A program made the position numbers and the translations under genes. Positions 35,342 to 43,801 of a DNA stretch of 64,000 bases are shown one piece after another. This DNA comes from Vibrio celticus (lineage in GTDB: Bacteria > Pseudomonadota > Gammaproteobacteria > Enterobacterales > Vibrionaceae), in NCBI RefSeq assembly GCF_024347335.1, contig NZ_AP025464.1, forward strand, positions 1,488,001-1,552,000. Direction: 5' to 3'. The notes under the pieces were generated by a model. It worked only from the letters and a program-made list of their open reading frames with translations, made no database searches and had not been told where the DNA came from. The number at the start of each line of letters is the position of its first letter. Within the stretch, counting starts at the first letter, position 1.

Positions 35342-36070
35342 ATGAGAACATTGGGTACAGGGCAATCAGGGACACAGCTAGGCAGAATTAAGGCAAGCAT
35401 CAGAGAACAGCTTCAAGCAGGCATCTTCACCGAGGGGCAAAAACTGCCATCCGAAAGAGATCTCAGCGAGCTGTTTTCCACCACACGAATCACGCTCAAA
35501 GATGCGCTGGTGTCATTAGAAACCGAAGGCTTGATATACCGAGAAGAACGCAGAGGCTGGTATGTGTCACCCGAACGGATTCGCTACAACCCATTGTCAC
35601 GTTCTCACTTTCATCAAATGATTCGCGAACAACATCGTATTGCAGAAACAAGGCTGCTGAGCACCCGAACAGAAATGGCAGCGGGCGATTACGCCAAAGC
35701 GTTAGAGATAGAACAGATAACGCCGATACACGTCATTGAGCGATTACGCTTTATTGATGGCAGAGCGGTACTCTTCGTTGAGAACGTCTTGAAAGCACCG
35801 CTGTTTGAGAAGGTATTATCAGAAAACCTCACCATGTCGTTGACGGGTATCTACCGAGAAAAATACGGCTACGAAACCCAACGCTCGCGCTTTGACGTGG
35901 TTCCTACTTCAGCCCCTGCGCATGTTGCCAAGGCTCTGAATTTGGCAGAGGGCCAGCCAGTTCTTAAGATCTGCCGAGTGAACTACAAACAAGACGGTGA
36001 GCTAATGGACTGCGAACTGGAGTACTGGCGACCTGATTCTGTGGTGATCCATATTGATAGTATTGGTTAG
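35342..36070 (+). CDS. GntR/HutC-family (UTRA) transcriptional regulator
   Basis: This 242-residue regulator has a GntR-type winged helix (about 12-80, with EGQKLPSERDLSELFSTTRITLKDAL) and a C-terminal UTRA effector domain, the architecture of PhnF/PhnR. The start at 35342 is preferred because the candidate operator ends just before it; an in-frame ATG at 35297 would add 15 residues. It is divergent from the importer operon at 29.7-35.1 kb, which it most likely represses in the absence of a phosphorus-containing ligand. Confidence 0.85.
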   Translation: MRTLGTGQSGTQLGRIKASIREQLQAGIFTEGQKLPSERDLSELFSTTRITLKDALVSLETEGLIYREERRGWYVSPERIRYNPLSRSHFHQMIREQHRIAETRLLSTRTEMAAGDYAKALEIEQITPIHVIERLRFIDGRAVLFVENVLKAPLFEKVLSENLTMSLTGIYREKYGYETQRSRFDVVPTSAPAHVAKALNLAEGQPVLKICRVNYKQDGELMDCELEYWRPDSVVIHIDSIG

Positions 36071-36137
36071 CGTCACGTAACCATTTGCTTAGGCCTAGGT
36101 TTAAGCTTTGGCTTAGGAAGAAAAAGCGAGCACATAC

Positions 36138-36168
36138 AAAAACTCCGACGGATTCAGTCGGAGCTTTT
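36138..36168. terminator. Bidirectional terminator
   Basis: AAAAACTCCGAC pairs with GTCGGAGCTTTTT, with A- and T-runs on the flanks. It lies between the UTRA regulator and the convergent amino-acid ABC operon. Confidence 0.85.
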
Positions 36169-36205
36169 TAACAGTCGAACCTTGAAGCTGTGCAAGCTAT
36201 CTAGC

Positions 36206-37060
36206 TCATGAATCAAGCTTGAGGAACTGTCTTACCCTTGATGAATCTGGGTTAGTGAAAAACTTCTCTGGGTTGGATTTTTCAATCAATATGCCTTTTT
36301 CAAGAAACACCACCTGATCCGACACCTGACGCGCAAACTCCATCTCATGTGTCACAACTACCATGGTGTAGCCCTCTTGCGACAGTTTCTTCATCACCAA
36401 TAACACCTCTTCGACCAATTCAGGATCGAGTGCTGACGTTGGTTCATCAAACAGCAACACATCCGGCTCCATCGCGAGTGCTCTGGCAATGGCGACACGT
36501 TGCTTTTGCCCACCCGATAACATGCTTGGGTAGTTCTCTAGTTTGTGCGACATCCCAACCTTATCGAGTTGCTTACGAGCCATCTCTTCGGCGTCTGATT
36601 TCGCGATCTTCTTAACGTGAACGAGCGCTTCCATGACGTTTTGCAACACGGTTAAATGCGGCCACAAGTTGAAGCTTTGGAAAACCATACCAAGGCGCTC
36701 TCTAAGTTTCGCCAGCTCTTTATATTTGAGTGGTTTTTCCGTTTCTGAGTTAATACCAATACGCTCATCACCCATGAAAATCGTGCCGCGCTCTGGCTGC
36801 TCTAGCCAATTCATGCAACGTAATAACGTCGATTTCCCCGAACCTGACGAACCGAGAATACTCACCACATCGCCTTTGTTGATGTTGAGGTTGATGTCTC
36901 GCAGTACTTCGATGCCATCAAACTGTTTCGACAGGTTTTCAACCTTGATGATCGTCTCTCGTTCCTCCAATAGTGGCTCGCACTCAATTACTTCCAAATT
37001 CACGCCCAAAGAAGGGTTAATCGGTGCTTCCGTTTCAATAATCTCTGATTGTTTAAGCAT
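36206..37060 (-). CDS. Polar amino-acid ABC importer ATPase (GlnQ/HisP type)
   Basis: This 284-residue ATPase has Walker A GSSGSGKST, signature LSGGQKQR, Walker B VLLFDEPTSALDPELVEE and switch VTHEMEFARQVS, all of the GlnQ/HisP type. It carries about 35 extra residues before the usual VENLSKQFDG start. The ATG at 37060 overlaps the permease stop (CATGCTTAA) and is preferred over one at 37120. It is the last gene of a four-gene polar-amino-acid importer whose binding protein is at 38.6-39.5 kb. It may import taurine or another amino compound for the aminotransferase module. Confidence 0.9.
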   Translation of the reverse strand: MLKQSEIIETEAPINPSLGVNLEVIECEPLLEERETIIKVENLSKQFDGIEVLRDINLNINKGDVVSILGSSGSGKSTLLRCMNWLEQPERGTIFMGDERIGINSETEKPLKYKELAKLRERLGMVFQSFNLWPHLTVLQNVMEALVHVKKIAKSDAEEMARKQLDKVGMSHKLENYPSMLSGGQKQRVAIARALAMEPDVLLFDEPTSALDPELVEEVLLVMKKLSQEGYTMVVVTHEMEFARQVSDQVVFLEKGILIEKSNPEKFFTNPDSSRVRQFLKLDS

Positions 37061-37718
37061 GGCTAAGCCCTCTAAGTTCAACTTTGGTTTGGATTCGTTT
37101 AGTGATGGTTTCAAGTGCAATACTCACAGCCCAGTAGAGCGCGATAGCAATGATGAACGCATTCAATGGGATGAAGTAGGTCGATTGAATACTGTTGGCT
37201 GCCGCAGTAATTTCTGCGACGGTGATGATGCTAAGAAACGCTGTGTCTTTTAAGCAGATGATGAGTTGGTTCGTGATCAGCGGAACCGACTTAAACAACA
37301 CATTTGGGGTAATAACTCGGGTAAAGGTTTTGAATTTAGAGAAGCCATAAGCGTGCGCTGCTTCGATGTAACCAGGCTCTAGCCCTTTACGAACACCTCG
37401 GAAAATCTCACAAAAATAGGTACCGTGATAGAGACTTAGCGCGATGATTCCCGCTGTAATCGCATCGAGTCGAATACCAACCTGCGGCAGCCCGTAATAG
37501 AGCAGGTACGCTAAGATAAGAAACGGCAAGGTGCGCATCATGCCTATCAAACTATTGATGGTGTACTTCACACCAAGTTTTGAATTTTCGAGGCAATACA
37601 ACAAACTGATGCCAATGATGAAACTCAAGATTGAAGACGAAACAAAAAGATAAAATGTGGTCACAAACCCTGAAGCAAACAGCTCTTTTTGTTGCCAGAT
37701 AATATTCCATTCTTCCAT
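37053..37718 (-). CDS. Polar amino-acid ABC importer permease (HisM-like)
   Basis: This 221-residue permease of the His/Glu/Gln family has about five transmembrane segments. The conserved EAAHAYGFSKFKTFTRVITPNVLF loop near residue 123 contacts the ATPase, and the strongly conserved GMMRTLPFLILAYLLYYGLP region lies near 58. It ends inside the first codons of the ATPase gene. Confidence 0.9.
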   Translation of the reverse strand: MEEWNIIWQQKELFASGFVTTFYLFVSSSILSFIIGISLLYCLENSKLGVKYTINSLIGMMRTLPFLILAYLLYYGLPQVGIRLDAITAGIIALSLYHGTYFCEIFRGVRKGLEPGYIEAAHAYGFSKFKTFTRVITPNVLFKSVPLITNQLIICLKDTAFLSIITVAEITAAANSIQSTYFIPLNAFIIAIALYWAVSIALETITKRIQTKVELRGLSHA

Positions 37719-37852
37719 ATTTACTCCTTAAACTTACCCGCTCAATAACGCATCACAAGCAGGTAAATGGTGCTTCTGACCAAGTAGCCGTGACGGCTAA
37801 ACTGTGGCTGTTGTTGATAGCTGTGACTGAGGTAGATGACTGCTAGCCACAC

Positions 37853-38494
37853 TTACTGCTGCAGATAAGTGGCTCGGTTTTCAGCCACCGCTTGCAACTT
37901 CACCAACACGCCAATAATCAACATGTATATGGCGCCGGCACACAGAATCGGCCCAAGTGGTTCATAGGTAACCGCAGAGATTCGATTGGTGACACGAGTT
38001 AGGTCGACAATACCGATCACCGCAATCGCTGGGCTGCCCTTAATTAAGAATGACATCTCATTGACTAGCGCTGGTAGGCTCATGATCACCATTTGCGGGA
38101 ACATGATGCGGCGGAAGTAAGTTATGCGTCTCATACCAATGGCTTCCGCCGCTTCCATTTGTCCTTTTGAAAAGTTAAGAAACGCGTTGCGCCAAATCTC
38201 TGCATTGAATGCCGATGTATTGAGTGTGAGAGCTAAAATGGCAGAAACGTGTTTATCTAAATTGATGCCAAATGACGGAAAAGAAAGGAAAATAAACAGA
38301 GCCAACGTAACCAAAGGCGTTGCTCGTGCCCAACTAACATAAATGCCCAACATTTGATCCACAAACGGGATTTTCATCATTCTAACCAAGGCAATCATTA
38401 AGCCAATGACGACACCTAATACAATCGATACTGCCGATATCCATGCCGTTGCCCACGCGCCCTGCAGTAACTGTTCCCAAGCGTAATAATCCAT
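37853..38494 (-). CDS. Polar amino-acid ABC importer permease (HisQ-like)
   Basis: This 213-residue permease is the partner of the next subunit, with about five transmembrane segments. Its loop EAAEAIGMRRITYFRRIMFPQMV lies near residue 115, and YVSWARATPLVTLALFIFLSFP near 53. A 134-base gap separates it from the second permease; no hairpin is obvious there, so the operon probably continues. Confidence 0.9.
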   Translation of the reverse strand: MDYYAWEQLLQGAWATAWISAVSIVLGVVIGLMIALVRMMKIPFVDQMLGIYVSWARATPLVTLALFIFLSFPSFGINLDKHVSAILALTLNTSAFNAEIWRNAFLNFSKGQMEAAEAIGMRRITYFRRIMFPQMVIMSLPALVNEMSFLIKGSPAIAVIGIVDLTRVTNRISAVTYEPLGPILCAGAIYMLIIGVLVKLQAVAENRATYLQQ

Positions 38495-38625
38495 AAACGA
38501 CCTCTTTGATCAGCGACTTCTTTCGATAGATTGTGCGCCAATGACTCATGGGTTAAACCGCTTTGAACCCATTGGCATGGACACAAACAGTCGCTAACTG
38601 TTTGTGTCGGCGCAAGCTTATTCAT

Positions 38626-39474
38626 CTATTGAACGGCTGTTAGCTTGCGATACTGCTCGACCGAAGTGATGGCTTCTGAAGGGAGTTGGTCGAACGATTC
38701 ACCGAACCACTTCTTCTGCAGCTCTGCCATTTTTCCTGTTTGCTCAAGGTGTAGGAAGAATTCCGTTAGGTAAGCCAAAAGCTCAGGATTATCTTTAGGA
38801 ACGGGCCAGCTCACGAAACCCCGGCCAGAGACTGCTTCGCCTTTTTTGAATACCTTTGACTTCGACTTCACTACCTCGTTAACCGAAACGACACTGTTGA
38901 TCACATAGTCGATACGACCGATCGCCAAGTCGGAATACGCTTCTGGATAAGATTGATACTGAACGACTTTGCCCAAAGACTTGCCTTGTGCTTCTAGCAT
39001 CTCTTCCAGCTCAGGAAGTCGCTCTAACAAAGCACTACCCGCTTGTAAGCCAACAGTTTTACCGTCTAGATCCGCGACAGTATTGATGTCGTCATCACCT
39101 GCTCGGGTTAAGAAGTAGTGCTGCGCTGAAGCAATCGGTGGAGTAAAGTCGAAGGCCTTTAAACGGGCGTCGGTAATGATCGCTCCGGTTAACGCCACAT
39201 CGTATTGGCCAGCGGATACTGACGCGAGTAACCCTGTCCAAGGTAAGATCTCTTGTTCAATATCGAACTTCGAATATTCACGCAATTCATCAAGCAGATC
39301 TTTATTAATCCCAGCCGGATTACCACGATCGATGTAGTTGAATGGCGAATAGTTATCTTCTGTCGCCACTTTCATAAAACCTTGCTTTTCGATGGCTGCA
39401 AGCTCGGATGCTTGTGCGACACCAAAACAACCCAGTACAACTGTTGCTGCCGCTGTTGAAACCCATGCCTTCAT
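38626..39474 (-). CDS. Polar amino-acid ABC importer binding protein
   Basis: This 282-residue periplasmic binding protein (family 3) has a signal peptide (MKAWVSTAAATVVLGCFGVAQA), then ELAAIEKQGFMKVATEDNYSPFNYID. LTGAIITDARLKAFDFTPPI and DLDGKTVGLQAGSA are typical. The ATG at 39474 is chosen because AGGGA is six bases upstream; ATGs at 39480 and 39492 are less well placed. It is divergent from a MocR regulator, with paired GGGACAG repeats between them. The ligand is unknown; taurine is a possibility from context. Confidence 0.88.
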   Translation of the reverse strand: MKAWVSTAAATVVLGCFGVAQASELAAIEKQGFMKVATEDNYSPFNYIDRGNPAGINKDLLDELREYSKFDIEQEILPWTGLLASVSAGQYDVALTGAIITDARLKAFDFTPPIASAQHYFLTRAGDDDINTVADLDGKTVGLQAGSALLERLPELEEMLEAQGKSLGKVVQYQSYPEAYSDLAIGRIDYVINSVVSVNEVVKSKSKVFKKGEAVSGRGFVSWPVPKDNPELLAYLTEFFLHLEQTGKMAELQKKWFGESFDQLPSEAITSVEQYRKLTAVQ

Positions 39475-39568
39475 CGTCATTCCCTGTTTCATACGCTTTC
39501 CTTATCGAGATTATTTGCCTGCCTTTACTTTATGAACGGAATGCCTCGAAGACGTAGAGCCAATTTAA

Positions 39569-39608
39569 TTTTCGGGTTGGGACAGAGTGGTTTTCGGGTT
39601 TGGGACAG
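39569..39608. promoter_or_regulatory. Tandem direct repeats, candidate MocR operator
   Basis: TTTTCGGGTTGGGACAG (39569-39585) and TTTTCGGGTTTGGGACAG (39591-39608) are direct repeats one base apart in length, 22 bp apart. They lie in the control region between the binding-protein gene and the MocR gene. MocR-family regulators usually bind tandem direct repeats at their own divergent promoters. Confidence 0.7.
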
Positions 39609-39732
39609 GGCATCTTTCACATTAGATACCGTTCAAAAGCCAGTCCTTAAAACATCCATATGAACTCTGGCTCAGTTCTTGCTCTTTTATACAAATAGGA
39701 CCGAGGTTTACTGAGAATAAGGACTGTATCTC

Positions 39733-41247
39733 ATGGCGATAAATCACAATTGTTTCATCGAGTTTGATTCCAAAAGAAGCCTACAAGAACAAGTGCGGAG
39801 CTATTTGGTGACGGCGATATTGAATGGTATTTTTCCTGCGAAACAAGCGCTCCCGTCTTGTCGCAAGCTCTCTAGCCAATTAGGTGTTTCACGCAATACG
39901 GTCTCGTTGGTGTACGACAGTTTGCTCGATGATGGTTATCTCATCAGCAAGCCTCGTAGTGGTTATTACCTGTCAGAAAAGTATCAAAATCCAAGCGAAG
40001 AAATCGATGCGAAGTTGGATCATTTTGAATCAACAGACAACGACAATGCACCGGATTGGAGCAAGCGAGTTAAACTGCAATTGAGCCAATACCCTCGCAT
40101 TGTCAAACCCTCGCACTGGAGCTGTTATCAGTACCCCTTTATTTTTGGCCAACCCTCTATCAATGACTTTCCATTAGCGCAATGGCGAGAAGCCACAAGA
40201 AAGGTCACCTCAGATCCAAATGACCATCGCTGGCTGTGTGACAAGGTCGATAAAGACGTCGACATGCTGGTCGAACAGATACGCACAAGGGTGCTTCCTC
40301 AGCGCGGTATTCATGCCCAAAGTGATGAGGTCCTCATAACCTTAGGCTCGCAAAATGCGCTGTATTTGATTTCGACCTTGCTCATGAACCATCAGAGCCG
40401 AGTCGGAGTCGAGAACCCCGGCTACAAGGAAGCGAATCACATCTTTAATCTCGCAGGCGCGCAGTTACACCCGCATCAAGTGGATGAACAAGGATTGAGA
40501 TTCAATGAGCACTCTTCACTGTGTGATCACTTCTATGTCACGCCCAGCCATCAAGCTCCAACGGGCGTCACCATGAGTGACGAACGTCGAACTCAGTTAC
40601 TGGAAATGGCCAAAACCAATGACGCGGTGATTATCGAAGATGACTATGACGCCGAGTGTAACGTAGAGTGGAACCCTAAACCCGCGCTAAAAGCCAGTGA
40701 TAAGGAAGGGCGTGTCATCTACGTCAGCAGCTTCTCTAAGCTATTAGCACCCGGCTTGAGGTTAGGCTACATCGTGGCACCTGAAGAGTTGATCTACGAC
40801 CTTAGAATACTGCGTCGCTTGATGTACCGACATGCGCCAAGCCGTGTTCAGATGGAAGTGGCGCACTTTATTGAACAAGGCTACTACGACAGCTTTGTGA
40901 GGCGCTTTAGAGAAAACACGCGCCAGCGCTGGAAGCTTATCAACGATGCCGTCTTGAAGTACCTACCTGACTGCAAGCGACTGGCTCAAAGCGAGCAGGC
41001 CAACTCTCTGTGGTTACAAACGCCCAGCCACATCAATAGCCAGCGTTTAGCCTCACGAGCCGCCCAAAAGGGCATATTGATTGAGACAGGCTATTCACAC
41101 TTTATGACTAATATCGAAACGGAATCGGGCTGTGAAGCATTGTCAGAATATGATCCCAATTCCTATTTTCGATTGGGCTTTCACGCCATCGACAAAGATC
41201 TGATCGCCCTCGGTATCAAAGAGCTGTCAGAGGTGATGAAGATCTAG
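39733..41247 (+). CDS. MocR-family (GntR plus aminotransferase-like) regulator, TauR/PdxR type
   Basis: This 504-residue regulator has an N-terminal GntR winged helix (about 15-80, ALPSCRKLSSQLGVSRNTVSLVYDSL) fused to a fold-type-I aminotransferase-like domain. The PLP-binding lysine is in VSSFSKLLAPGLRLGY near residue 336, and the aspartate is in IIEDDYDAEC. Such proteins sense PLP plus an amino compound; PdxR, GabR and TauR are the known types. It is divergent from an amino-acid importer and followed by the convergent class III aminotransferase. I infer a TauR-like role. Confidence 0.88.
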   Translation: MAINHNCFIEFDSKRSLQEQVRSYLVTAILNGIFPAKQALPSCRKLSSQLGVSRNTVSLVYDSLLDDGYLISKPRSGYYLSEKYQNPSEEIDAKLDHFESTDNDNAPDWSKRVKLQLSQYPRIVKPSHWSCYQYPFIFGQPSINDFPLAQWREATRKVTSDPNDHRWLCDKVDKDVDMLVEQIRTRVLPQRGIHAQSDEVLITLGSQNALYLISTLLMNHQSRVGVENPGYKEANHIFNLAGAQLHPHQVDEQGLRFNEHSSLCDHFYVTPSHQAPTGVTMSDERRTQLLEMAKTNDAVIIEDDYDAECNVEWNPKPALKASDKEGRVIYVSSFSKLLAPGLRLGYIVAPEELIYDLRILRRLMYRHAPSRVQMEVAHFIEQGYYDSFVRRFRENTRQRWKLINDAVLKYLPDCKRLAQSEQANSLWLQTPSHINSQRLASRAAQKGILIETGYSHFMTNIETESGCEALSEYDPNSYFRLGFHAIDKDLIALGIKELSEVMKI

Positions 41248-41293
41248 CATCATTGAAGAGCGGTTTGAGCAGAGTGATTTAGTGAATAAACGT

Positions 41294-41321
41294 AAAAAGA
41301 GCATCATTCGATGCTCTTTTG
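41294..41321. terminator. Bidirectional terminator
   Basis: AAAAGAGCAT pairs with ATGCTCTTTT around a 6-base loop. It lies between the convergent MocR and aminotransferase genes. Confidence 0.85.
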
Positions 41322-41414
41322 TCGTTTCTGAAGGTTAAGTTTGGCACGTTTAAAAGAACGGGGAATCCTTTGTCAAAGTGCCTTGGTTGCTGTGCTGGCT
41401 ATCTTATTGAAGAA

Positions 41415-42731
41415 TTAAGAAGCGAGTTCAAACAACACTTCATCAATGATCTTAACGCCTTTCTTAATCTCGCTTGGCTGAATAACCAAAGGTGGCGCAA
41501 CGTGAATACGGTTATTCACAATGAAGGTCAACAGGCCTCGCTTAGTCAATTGCGCTTTCAATTGCCCCATTTTTTCATTGCTTAAAGGTGTTTTACTTTC
41601 ACGATCTTCCACCAGCTCTACCGCCCAGAACATCCCTTTACCGCGCACATCACCAATCATAGGGTGCAACTCTTGAAGACTCAGTAGGAGCGGCCCTAGC
41701 ACGCTGTTACCGACGTTATCAGCATGTGTGACAATGCCCTCTTGCTCCATCACATCGAGCGTTGCAACGATAGAAGCCATCGCCAAAGGGTGACCAGAGT
41801 ACGTTAAGCCGCCCATAAAGAAGTTTGACTTAAAGTACTCAACGATCGGTTCACTAACCACCACACCACCAGCCGGCACGTAACCCGAGTTCACCCCTTT
41901 CGCGAAAGTAATCAGATCTGGCACTACATTAAAGTGTTCAAACGCAAACCACTTACCCGTGCGGCCAAAACCGACCATCACCTCATCAAAGATCAGTTGA
42001 ATGCCATGTTTGGTTGCCAGCTCACGCACACCAACAAGGTAGTCTTTGGGCGGAATCAGAAAGCCAGCTGTTCCCGGAATGGTCTCTAGAATAATCGCCG
42101 CAATCGCCGTTGGCCCTTCGCATTCAATCACTCGCTCTAAATGCTGCAGGGCACGCTCACTCTCTTCTGCCTCAGTCGCCGCGTTGAATTCGCTTCGATA
42201 GAGAAATGGATTGAAGAAGTGAACGTGCCCACGGCTATACTCGTTTGGAATTCGACGAAAGTCCCCCGTCGCAGCAATAGCAGTACCTGTATTGCCATGG
42301 TAAGAACGGTAAGCAGATAACACCTTGTCGCGCCCTGTGAATTGTCGCGCCATGCGAATCGCATTTTCGTTGGCGTCTGCGCCTGCATTGGTAAAGAACA
42401 CTTTCTTAAACGTGCTTGGCGCTTTCGACAAAATGCGCTTGGCCGCCAAACCGCGAGTGAGGTTGGCGGTCGCAGGGGCAACAGTTACCAATGATTCCGC
42501 TTGATCTTTAATCGCTTTGATCACTTGTGGGTGCTGATGACCAATGTTGGTGTTAACCAGTTGGCTACTAAAATCAAGGTACTCTTTACCTTCGTAGTCC
42601 CACATTTTGCATCCTTGCCCACCCGCAATGGCGATAGGCTCCGCTGCTTCTTGAATCGACCAAGAATGAAATACGCTCTTGTCGAGGTCGATAATATCTT
42701 GGTTCACAAGCTGTTCTGTTGATACTTCCAT
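41415..42731 (-). CDS. Class III aminotransferase, taurine:2-oxoglutarate type
   Basis: This is a 438-residue PLP enzyme of the omega-aminotransferase class. The catalytic lysine is in LITFAKGVNSGYVPAGG near residue 275. IFDEVMVGFGRTG holds the PLP aspartate, and the N-terminal HSWSIQEAAEPIAIAGG with YLDFSSQLVNTNIGHQHP is the pattern I associate with proteins annotated as taurine:2-oxoglutarate aminotransferases. It would convert taurine to sulfoacetaldehyde. The flanking TSUP exporter and SDR reductase fit that, but relatives with other omega-amino substrates look similar. Confidence 0.82.
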   Translation of the reverse strand: MEVSTEQLVNQDIIDLDKSVFHSWSIQEAAEPIAIAGGQGCKMWDYEGKEYLDFSSQLVNTNIGHQHPQVIKAIKDQAESLVTVAPATANLTRGLAAKRILSKAPSTFKKVFFTNAGADANENAIRMARQFTGRDKVLSAYRSYHGNTGTAIAATGDFRRIPNEYSRGHVHFFNPFLYRSEFNAATEAEESERALQHLERVIECEGPTAIAAIILETIPGTAGFLIPPKDYLVGVRELATKHGIQLIFDEVMVGFGRTGKWFAFEHFNVVPDLITFAKGVNSGYVPAGGVVVSEPIVEYFKSNFFMGGLTYSGHPLAMASIVATLDVMEQEGIVTHADNVGNSVLGPLLLSLQELHPMIGDVRGKGMFWAVELVEDRESKTPLSNEKMGQLKAQLTKRGLLTFIVNNRIHVAPPLVIQPSEIKKGVKIIDEVLFELAS

Positions 42732-43075
42732 TTCATCGTCTCCATTAACAACACTAGATTCACAGCCGCTCGTGCTTGGCTAGTCTTCGAGAATGAAAGA
42801 CACAAAACACGACATTGAAAAGGCTGCGCTATCGGATGGAATAATCTTCATCCCAAACAGGGCGGATCTCATAGTGTCAGTTTCAACAAAATCGTGGGCC
42901 AGTGGATCAGCCCAAACCTCCTCCCCGATCCAACCAACAGCCTGACCCAATCCAATCGTCGATCTGGCTCTATTCAAAATTCTTAGGTGTGAATAGATTG
43001 AAAGGCAGACAAGACAAGTCTCATCAAACGCTAATTAACGCAGCAGCAATATCAAAAGCAAAGAGGTGAGTAAGA
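42732..43075. other. Divergent control region with an inverted repeat
   Basis: The gap between the aminotransferase and TSUP genes contains the inverted repeat CTATTCA (42970-42976) / TGAATAG (42990-42996). No clear copy of the GGGACAG repeat from 39569 is seen. A minus-strand ORF at 42780-42977 has no recognised family and is treated as chance. Confidence 0.4.
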
Positions 43076-43789
43076 GTGGAATTAGGGTTGGCGATGACAT
43101 TGATTCTGTTTGCAGGAGTAGTTCGAGGCTATTCAGGGTTTGGGTTTGCGATTATCGCAGCGCTCTCCCTCAGCTTTATTGTTACACCATTGCAAGCGGT
43201 AACCATCGCTATCCTGTTGGACTTTTTAAGTACCTTTCCTCTGCTCAAGCGAAGTAAAACCACCATCAATATCCGGCTTATTGTGCCGCTGTGTATTGGC
43301 ATGTTGGTTGCGGTTCCTTTCTCGCTGTATTTCATTAGCACGATATCGGAATCAGGCTTGAAGGCCTTTATCGCGATGATGTCTTTGGTCGCTGGCACGC
43401 TGATTATTTTGGACTTACGCCTCACTTGGCTACACCAACGACACGCGTTTTGGGCGGGAGCCATTTCGGGGTTTAGCATGACCACCGCCTCTTCAGGAGG
43501 TCCGCCATTAGTGACGTATTTGATGAACCTAACCATTCAAACCAGTGAGCAGAGAGCCACCGCGATTGTGTTTTTTCTGCTGAGTTCAGCAATTTCACTG
43601 GTTGGCTTCATATGGATTGGCGCATTTAACCAAGGGTCGTTCATCACAGGTTTATGGCTATTACCGGCAGCTTTGATTGGCAATGTACTGGGGCAAAAAC
43701 TGTATCTATCAGTACCGAACTTGTCTGCAAAAACAACGACCGCGCCGATTTTGATCGGCATGGCACTACTTATGTTAATTTCAAATTAG
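43076..43789 (+). CDS. TSUP/TauE-SafE family exporter (possibly isethionate)
   Basis: This 237-residue membrane protein has about eight hydrophobic segments and the two TSUP repeats: GVVRGYSGFGFAIIAALSLSF near the start and FWAGAISGFSMTTASSGGPPLV in the second half. The family exports sulfite, sulfoacetate, isethionate and other sulfonates. The start is GTG, with AGAGGTGAG upstream. It is followed 12 bases later by an IsfD-like reductase, so by analogy with IsfE it may export isethionate produced from taurine. Confidence 0.82.
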   Translation: MELGLAMTLILFAGVVRGYSGFGFAIIAALSLSFIVTPLQAVTIAILLDFLSTFPLLKRSKTTINIRLIVPLCIGMLVAVPFSLYFISTISESGLKAFIAMMSLVAGTLIILDLRLTWLHQRHAFWAGAISGFSMTTASSGGPPLVTYLMNLTIQTSEQRATAIVFFLLSSAISLVGFIWIGAFNQGSFITGLWLLPAALIGNVLGQKLYLSVPNLSAKTTTAPILIGMALLMLISN

Positions 43790-43801
43790 AAGGATGTATT
43801 T

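Noticed and set aside
42780..42977. 65-codon minus-strand frame between the aminotransferase and TSUP genes
   Set aside because: No recognised family and it lies in a divergent promoter region; more likely chance.
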